Assembly: GCA_035550515.1 (NCBI GenBank)
Contig: DASZOZ010000135.1
Location: 21,556 to 85,555, forward strand
Direction: 5' to 3'
DNA from: DATARH01 sp035550515
GTDB taxonomy: Bacteria; Pseudomonadota; Alphaproteobacteria; ATCC43930; CGMCC-115725
Length of the DNA stretch: 64,000 nt
This document shows positions 59,295 through 64,000 of this stretch, one piece after another. How positions within the stretch are numbered: the stretch's first letter is position 1; the number at the start of each line of letters is the position of its first letter. Both the position numbers and the translations under genes were made by a program. The notes under the pieces were generated by a model that saw only the letters and a program-made list of their open reading frames with translations, did no database searches and was not told the origin of the DNA.

Positions 59295-61220
59295 TCACCG
59301 CGGGATCAGGTACCAGGTGATCAGGGCGACGACGCCGATCAGCATCGCGAAGGCATAGTGGTAGACATAGCCGGTCTGCAGCCGGCTGGCGCCGCTCGCC
59401 GCGTCGCGCGTGCGCGCCGCGACGCCGTCGATGATGCCGTCGACGATCGCGCCGTCACCGGTCTTCCACAGCCCGTCCCCAAGGCTGAACGCGCTGCGCA
59501 CGAAGAGCCGGTCGTACAGCTCGTCGAAATACCATTTGTTGAGCAGGAACAGGTACAGCGCGCGGAAATGCACCGCCGCCGCGGCCGGGATGCCGGGCCG
59601 CAGCATGTAGCAGACATAAGCCAGCGCGATGCCGACCACGCCGCCGATCAGCGGCAGCGAGTCGATCAGCCCGCCGTTATGCTCGGACGCCGCGATCGAA
59701 TCGTGCGCCGGCAGCACCAGGATCGCCTTCTTCCAAAACTCGGCCCGGCCTTCGCCGACAAAGAAATGGTCGGCCAGCATGCCGGCGAAGATCGCCCCGG
59801 CCGCCAGCACGAACAGCGGCGCCAGCATGACCCATGGGCTCTCGTGGATGTGGTGCTGCGTCTCGTGGTCGGCCCGCGACTCGCCGTGGAACGTCATGAT
59901 CAGCAGGCGCCAGGAATAGAACGCCGTCAGAAACGCGGTGAAGGTGCCGAGGCAGAACGAATAGCGGCCGACCGCCGTCCCCGACGCCCAGGCCGCCGCC
60001 AGGATGGCGTCCTTGGAGTAATACCCGGCAAAGATCGGGATGCCGGCCAGCGCCAGGCTGCCGATCCACATCAGCCCGTAGGTGATCGGGATCTTGTTCC
60101 ACAGCCCGCCCATGCGCCGCATGTCCTGCTCGCCCGACATCGCATGGATCACCGAGCCGGCGCACAGGAACAGGAGCGCCTTGAAGAAGGCGTGGGTGAA
60201 CAGATGGAACATCGCCGCGCCGTACGCCGAGACGCCGGCGGCGAAGAACATGTAGCCGAGCTGCGAGCAGGTCGAATAGGCGATGACGCGCTTGATGTCG
60301 TTCTGCGCCATGCCGATCGTCGCAGCGAACATGCAGGTCGTGCCGCCGATCACCCCGACGACGGCGAGCGCGCCCGGCGCGTATTCGAACATCGGCGACA
60401 GCCGCGCCACCATGTAGACGCCGGCGGTCACCATCGTCGCCGCATGGATCAGCGCCGAGACCGGGGTCGGTCCCTCCATCGCGTCGGGCAGCCAGGTATG
60501 CAGGCCGAGCTGCGCCGATTTCCCCATCGCGCCGACGAACAGCAGGATGCAGCACAGGGTCAGCGCCGGCACCTGCCAGCCGAGGAAATTCATCACCTCG
60601 TGCGTCGCCGCCGGCGCCTTGCCGAACACCGTGTCGAAATCGAGCGAGCCGAACAGCACGAACACCGCGAAGATGCCGAGCGCAAAGCCGAAATCGCCGA
60701 CCCGGTTGACGACAAAGGCCTTGATCGCCGCGGCGTCGGCGGTGTCGCGGTCGTACCAGAAGCCGATCAGCAGATACGAGGCGAGCCCCACCCCTTCCCA
60801 GCCGAAGAACATCTGCACGAAGTCGTTGGCCGTCACCAGCATCAGCATGAAGAAGGTGAACAGGCTCAGATAGCTCATGAAACGCGGGATCGAATGATCG
60901 TGCGCCATGTAGCCGATCGAGTAGATGTGGACCATCGACGAGACGATCGTCACGACGAGGATCATCACCGCCGACAGCGTATCGAGACGCAGCGACCAGG
61001 CGACATCGACCCCGCCGCCGGCGATCCAGGTGGCGATCGTCTGCACCTGCGGCGCCGACTGCGCCATGACCCCGCGGAACACGAAGATGCCGCAGATCGC
61101 CGACAGCACCAGCGCGCCGCAGGTGACGACCTGCGAGCCGCGGTCGCCGATCGTCCGTCCGAAGAACCCGGCGATCGCGGCCGCCAGCAGCGGCAGGAAG
61201 ACGACGAGAGCGACCAGCAC
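59295..61220 (-). CDS. nuoL: NADH-quinone oxidoreductase subunit L
   Basis: The largest membrane subunit, 641 residues, with fourteen antiporter-like helices and a C-terminal lateral helix that braces the membrane arm. Visible blocks are MFFGWEGVGLASYLLIGFWY, KSAQLGLHTWLPDAMEGPTPVSALIHAATMV (conserved Lys/His) and STCSQLGYMFFAAG; the C-terminal helix HL ends in YHYAFAMLIGVVALITWYLIPR. nuoK stop is 3 bases upstream of its start. 90 bases without a gene separate it from nuoM. Confidence 0.97.
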   Translation of the reverse strand: MLVALVVFLPLLAAAIAGFFGRTIGDRGSQVVTCGALVLSAICGIFVFRGVMAQSAPQVQTIATWIAGGGVDVAWSLRLDTLSAVMILVVTIVSSMVHIYSIGYMAHDHSIPRFMSYLSLFTFFMLMLVTANDFVQMFFGWEGVGLASYLLIGFWYDRDTADAAAIKAFVVNRVGDFGFALGIFAVFVLFGSLDFDTVFGKAPAATHEVMNFLGWQVPALTLCCILLFVGAMGKSAQLGLHTWLPDAMEGPTPVSALIHAATMVTAGVYMVARLSPMFEYAPGALAVVGVIGGTTCMFAATIGMAQNDIKRVIAYSTCSQLGYMFFAAGVSAYGAAMFHLFTHAFFKALLFLCAGSVIHAMSGEQDMRRMGGLWNKIPITYGLMWIGSLALAGIPIFAGYYSKDAILAAAWASGTAVGRYSFCLGTFTAFLTAFYSWRLLIMTFHGESRADHETQHHIHESPWVMLAPLFVLAAGAIFAGMLADHFFVGEGRAEFWKKAILVLPAHDSIAASEHNGGLIDSLPLIGGVVGIALAYVCYMLRPGIPAAAAVHFRALYLFLLNKWYFDELYDRLFVRSAFSLGDGLWKTGDGAIVDGIIDGVAARTRDAASGASRLQTGYVYHYAFAMLIGVVALITWYLIPR

Positions 61221-61223
61221 CGA

Positions 61224-61535
61224 TCAGCCTTTCATCAGCCGGATGTCTTCCACCCGGATCGTCCCGCGATTGCGGAAATAGACGACGAGGATCGCCAGGC
61301 CGATCGCCGCCTCCGCCGCCGCCACGGTCAGCACGAACATCGCGAAGACCTGGCCGACGAGGTCGCCCAGCGTGGTCGAGAAGGCGACGAAGTTGATGTT
61401 GACCGCGAGCAGCATCAGCTCGATCGACATCAGGATGATGATGACATTCTTGCGGTTGAGGAAAATCCCGAAAATCCCGAGCGTGAACAGGATCGCCGCG
61501 ACGGTCAGGTAATGTGCGAGGCCGATCGTCAGCAT
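61224..61535 (-). CDS. nuoK: NADH-quinone oxidoreductase subunit K
   Basis: A 103-residue, three-helix membrane subunit that connects the quinone site to the antiporter-like subunits. The conserved membrane glutamates are E39 (SIELMLLAVNINFVAFS) and E75 (AAAEAAIGLAILV), corresponding to E36 and E72 of the E. coli enzyme. Length and motif match the family exactly. Four bases separate it from nuoJ, three from nuoL. Confidence 0.97.
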   Translation of the reverse strand: MLTIGLAHYLTVAAILFTLGIFGIFLNRKNVIIILMSIELMLLAVNINFVAFSTTLGDLVGQVFAMFVLTVAAAEAAIGLAILVVYFRNRGTIRVEDIRLMKG

Positions 61536-61539
61536 GGCG

Positions 61540-62172
61540 CTACTCCGCGGCTTCGGTACTGACCGGGGCGCCGACCGGCACCTTGACGATCTCGACCGTC
61601 TCGGAGCGCTGCCGCGCGAGCTGGTCGGCGATGCTCTGGCGGCGCGTGCCGACGCGGTGGCGCAGGGTCAGCACGATCGCGCCGATCATCGCGACCAGGA
61701 GGACCATCCCCGCCGCCTGGAACGCAAAGATGTAGCGCGTGTAGAGCAGGTCGCCGAGCGCGCGGGTATTGGTGAACCCGCCCGCGGCCGGCAGCGGCGC
61801 CGCGGCGACCGCCGACACGCTCGGCGAGATCGCCCAGCTGCCGAACACGAAGACCAGCTCGGCAAAGAGGATGATCCCGACCAGCAGCCCCACCGGCAGA
61901 TACTTCATCGCCCCGGTGCGGAGCTGCGCGAAGTCGATGTCGAGCATCATCACGACAAAGAGGAACAGCACCGCGACCGCGCCGACGTAGACGATGACCA
62001 GGATCATCGCCAGGAACTCGGCGCCCATCAGCACGAACAGCCCCGCCGCGTTGAAGAAGGCGAGGATCAGGAACAGCACCGAATGCACCGGGTTGCGCGC
62101 CGACACCACCATCACGCCGGAGGCGATCGCCACCAGCGCGAAGAGATAGAACATGATCGGCGCGAGGATCAT
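61540..62172 (-). CDS. nuoJ: NADH-quinone oxidoreductase subunit J
   Basis: A 210-residue membrane subunit with five helices. The N-terminus MILAPIMFYLFALVAIASGVMVV and the SARNPVHSVLFLILAFFNAAGLFVLMGAEFLAMILVIVYVGAVAVLFLFVVMML stretch (the pi-bulge region with GAEF and the conserved Tyr) identify it. ATG 62172 is used; GGAGG lies ten bases upstream. A longer in-frame start (62196) adds eight non-conserved residues. The C-terminal tail beyond helix 5 (HRVGTRRQSIADQLARQRSE) is cytosolic and longer than in E. coli, as usual in alphaproteobacteria. Confidence 0.94.
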   Translation of the reverse strand: MILAPIMFYLFALVAIASGVMVVSARNPVHSVLFLILAFFNAAGLFVLMGAEFLAMILVIVYVGAVAVLFLFVVMMLDIDFAQLRTGAMKYLPVGLLVGIILFAELVFVFGSWAISPSVSAVAAAPLPAAGGFTNTRALGDLLYTRYIFAFQAAGMVLLVAMIGAIVLTLRHRVGTRRQSIADQLARQRSETVEIVKVPVGAPVSTEAAE

Positions 62173-62212
62173 CTTCCGCGCACCTCCGGCCCCCACACAG
62201 CAGCCGAAAGGC

Positions 62213-62701
62213 TCATCGGTACGGCGCCTCGAGCGAGAGCGACTTGGCGATCTCCGCCTCCCAGCGGTCGCCGTTCGCCAGCAGCTTGTTCTTGTCGTAG
62301 AACAGCTCCTCGCGGGTCTCGGAGGCGAATTCGAAGTTCGGGCCTTCGACGATCGCGTCGACCGGGCACGCCTCCTGGCAATAGCCGCAATAGATGCACT
62401 TGGTCATGTCGATGTCGTAGCGCGTGGTGCGGCGGCTGCCGTCCTCGCGCGGCTCGGCTTCGATGGTGATCGCCAGCGCCGGGCAGATCGCCTCGCACAA
62501 TTTGCAGGCGATGCAGCGCTCCTCGCCGTTGGGATAGCGGCGCAGCGCATGCTCGCCGCGAAACCGCGACGACAGCGGCCCCTTCTCGTACGGGTAGTTC
62601 ACCGTCACCGGCGTCTTGAACATATAGCGCAAGGTCAGCGCCATGCCCGACAGCAGCTCGGAGAGCAGCAGGCCGCGCGCGCCGCGCGCGAATAGGCTCA
62701 T
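62213..62701 (-). CDS. nuoI: NADH-quinone oxidoreductase subunit I (Fe-S)
   Basis: NuoI carries two 4Fe-4S clusters (N6a and N6b) in the hydrophilic arm of Complex I next to the quinone pocket. The 162-residue product has CIACKLCEAICP (C63, C66, C69, C73) and CIYCGYCQEACP (C102, C105, C108, C112). The alphaproteobacterial form KGPLSSRFRGEHALRRYPNGEERC precedes the first set. All eight ligands are present. Confidence 0.97.
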   Translation of the reverse strand: MSLFARGARGLLLSELLSGMALTLRYMFKTPVTVNYPYEKGPLSSRFRGEHALRRYPNGEERCIACKLCEAICPALAITIEAEPREDGSRRTTRYDIDMTKCIYCGYCQEACPVDAIVEGPNFEFASETREELFYDKNKLLANGDRWEAEIAKSLSLEAPYR

Positions 62702-62752
62702 CGCTTGCCTCTCTTTTTCATGACACTGACCATAGTCCCCGCGCGCGCCCTG

Positions 62753-63766
62753 TCAACGCGCCGGGACCCAGCCGAACGCGGTCAGCACGCCCGCGGTCAG
62801 CACCAGCCAGAACAGCGACAGCGGCAGGAACACCTTCCAGCCGAGCCGCATCAGCTGGTCGTAGCGGAAGCGCGGAAATGTCGCGCGCACCCACAGAAAG
62901 CAGAACATCACAAAGAGGATCTTGGCGAGCAGCCACAGCGGGGCGGGGATCCAGGTGAACGGCTCCAGCGGGATCGGCGACAGCCAGCCGCCCAGAAACA
63001 GGATGCTGGTCATCGCGCTCATCAGGATCATGTTGCCGTATTCGCCCATGAAAAAGAGCAGCCAGCTCATCGACGAATATTCGACATTGAAACCGGCGAC
63101 GAGGGTCGCTTCGTCCTCGGGCAGGTCGAATGGCGCGCGATTCGTCTCGGCCAGTGCCGAGACGAAGAACACCACCGCCATCGGCAGCAGCGGGATCACG
63201 AACCAGATATGCCGCTGCGCCATGACGATGTCGGTCAGGTTCAGCGAGCCGGCGCATAGCAGCACGGTGACCAGCACAAAGCCGATCGAGACCTCGTACG
63301 AGACCATCTGCGCGGCCGAGCGCAGCGCGCCGAGGAAGGCGTAGCGCGAGTTCGACGCCCAGCCCGCCATGACGATGCCGTAAACCCCCAGCGAGCTGAT
63401 CGCGAACAAATAGAGGATGCCGACATTGAGGTTGGAGATGACCAGCCCCTGGCCGAACGGGATCACCGCCCAGGCGACCAGCGCCAGGGTCACGGTCAGC
63501 ATCGGCGCGACGATAAAGACCAACCGGTTGGCGCCGCTCGGGATGATGGTCTCCTTGAACAGCATCTTCAGCGCGTCGGCGATCGGCTGGAGCAGCCCGA
63601 ACGGCCCGACGACGTTCGGCCCCTTGCGCAGTTGCGAGGCCGCCAGCACCTTGCGTTCGGCATAGGTATAGTAGGCGATCGCCAGCAGCAGCGGGACGAG
63701 CACGCACAGGATCTTGATGACCGTGAAGATCGTCGGCCAGGCATAGCCGTACCAGAACGCGTTCAT
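62753..63766 (-). CDS. nuoH: NADH-quinone oxidoreductase subunit H
   Basis: NuoH forms the quinone-binding chamber at the arm junction. The 337-residue protein shows RKGPNVVGPFGLLQPIADALK, SLGVYGIVMAGWASNSRYAFLG and AETNRAPFDLPEDEATLVAGFNVEYS, the last being the family's hallmark loop (usually EAESELVSGF-type; here EDEATLVAGF). About eight membrane helices. Divergent from nothing: 51 bases separate it from nuoI and 99 bases with a palindrome from nuoG. Confidence 0.96.
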   Translation of the reverse strand: MNAFWYGYAWPTIFTVIKILCVLVPLLLAIAYYTYAERKVLAASQLRKGPNVVGPFGLLQPIADALKMLFKETIIPSGANRLVFIVAPMLTVTLALVAWAVIPFGQGLVISNLNVGILYLFAISSLGVYGIVMAGWASNSRYAFLGALRSAAQMVSYEVSIGFVLVTVLLCAGSLNLTDIVMAQRHIWFVIPLLPMAVVFFVSALAETNRAPFDLPEDEATLVAGFNVEYSSMSWLLFFMGEYGNMILMSAMTSILFLGGWLSPIPLEPFTWIPAPLWLLAKILFVMFCFLWVRATFPRFRYDQLMRLGWKVFLPLSLFWLVLTAGVLTAFGWVPAR

Positions 63767-63785
63767 GCGGCGCGCCCTTCTCGCT

Positions 63786-63856
63786 CGTCATCGCCGGGGC
63801 CGACCCGGCGATCTCGGTGCGCGCCGCAGAGGGCCGGGTCATGCCCGGCCATGACG
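63786..63856. repeat. Palindromic repeat between nuoG and nuoH
   Basis: cgtcat (63786) ... atgacg (63851-63856) encloses two hairpins: atcgccggg-gccga-cccggcgat (63790-63812) and ggccggg-tcatg-cccggcc (63832-63850). It is another member of the main dispersed family. It lies within the otherwise compact nuo operon. Confidence 0.75.
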
Positions 63857-63865
63857 CTTATCGGA

Positions 63866-64000
63866 CTAGCCATGCGTGCCGGTCCGCGGCTTGGCGCCGG
63901 TCACGAACAGCTCGCTGCACTCGGCCATGGTCGGGCTGGCGCGGCTGATCGGGTCGGCGCGGTAGAAATCGGCGATCGGGTAGACGAACGGCGTCGCGGC
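63866..64000 (-). CDS. nuoG: NADH-quinone oxidoreductase subunit G (C-terminal fragment at window edge)
   Basis: The minus-strand frame is open from the window edge to TAG 63866-63868 and encodes the last 44 residues. FVYPIADFYRADPISRASPTM followed by AEC is the canonical NuoG C-terminus in alphaproteobacteria. NuoG carries the Fe-S chain and molybdopterin-like domain of the NADH arm. The rest of the gene is beyond the window; position before nuoH fits the normal nuoG-nuoH order. Confidence 0.9.
   Translation of the reverse strand, partial: AATPFVYPIADFYRADPISRASPTMAECSELFVTGAKPRTGTHG

Overview
The window is GC-rich throughout except for one AT-rich island near 17.5-17.7 kb. Its gene content points to an alphaproteobacterium, probably of the Rhodospirillales type. 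The evidence is an NDUFA12-family Complex I accessory protein, a DUF2155/MlaD/NDUFA12 block beside accBC-aat, a nuo operon running into birA-coaX-rnj-mce-DUF1467, a glyQ-glyS-ppdK operon, and many interspersed palindromes of the 'cgtcatggccgggcttgacccggccat' type. This is inference from gene content and order. The species cannot be named from the sequence alone.

Layout. 0-4.1 kb: end of accB, then accC and aat on the plus strand, facing DUF2155, a small conserved protein, mlaD and NDUFA12 on the minus strand. 4.4-8.8 kb: B12-dependent ribonucleotide reductase (nrdJ) behind a possible NrdR box, then a MazEF-type toxin-antitoxin pair. 8.9-15.7 kb: a coenzyme F420 operon with two luciferase-like F420 oxidoreductases (one of the F420-dependent glucose-6-phosphate dehydrogenase type), cofE, cofD, cofC and a fused cofG-cofH. 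15.7-18.8 kb: a small conserved protein, an FAD amine oxidase-like protein, an unlisted 30-residue membrane peptide in an AT-rich island, and a third luciferase-like enzyme. 19-24.4 kb: a capsule-type ABC export operon whose permease is fused to a long TPR domain, plus a glycosyltransferase. 24.4-31.1 kb: a minus-strand catabolic block (TPP enzyme, SDR, STAS protein, VOC protein, class II aldolase, AcuI-type reductase, SCP-x-type thiolase). 31.1-37.5 kb: pyrC, four glycosyltransferases and ygfZ. 37.7-47.5 kb: ppdK, glyS, glyQ, a zinc-ribbon protein, a secreted PAAR protein, an S49 peptidase, trmN6, a DUF2007 protein and a polyprenyl diphosphate synthase. 47.5-49 kb: a TPR/beta-barrel outer-membrane protein and tRNA-Pro(CGG). 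49.1-51.7 kb: a three-gene radical-SAM peptide (RiPP) operon. 51.7-64 kb: tag, DUF1467, mce, rnj, coaX, birA and nuoN, M, L, K, J, I, H and the end of nuoG.

The most interesting part is the 49.1-51.7 kb RiPP operon. A secreted precursor ends in a tryptophan-rich tail with seven Trp-x-Asn units. It is followed by a radical SAM/SPASM maturase of the GrrM type and by a secreted Gly-rich protein I cannot assign. A clean sigma-70-like promoter and a strong Shine-Dalgarno before a TTG codon fix how the precursor starts. Other notable points are a complete F420 synthesis and reduction module in an alphaproteobacterium, the TPR-KpsM fusion, the 30-residue peptide, and a pair of convergent genes (aat and DUF2155) whose low-complexity tails are encoded on opposite strands of the same 130 bases.

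Gene starts were chosen from ribosome-binding sites, ATGA/GTGA overlaps and family lengths, and several are marked uncertain. No CRISPR array, insertion sequence, integrase or rRNA was seen.
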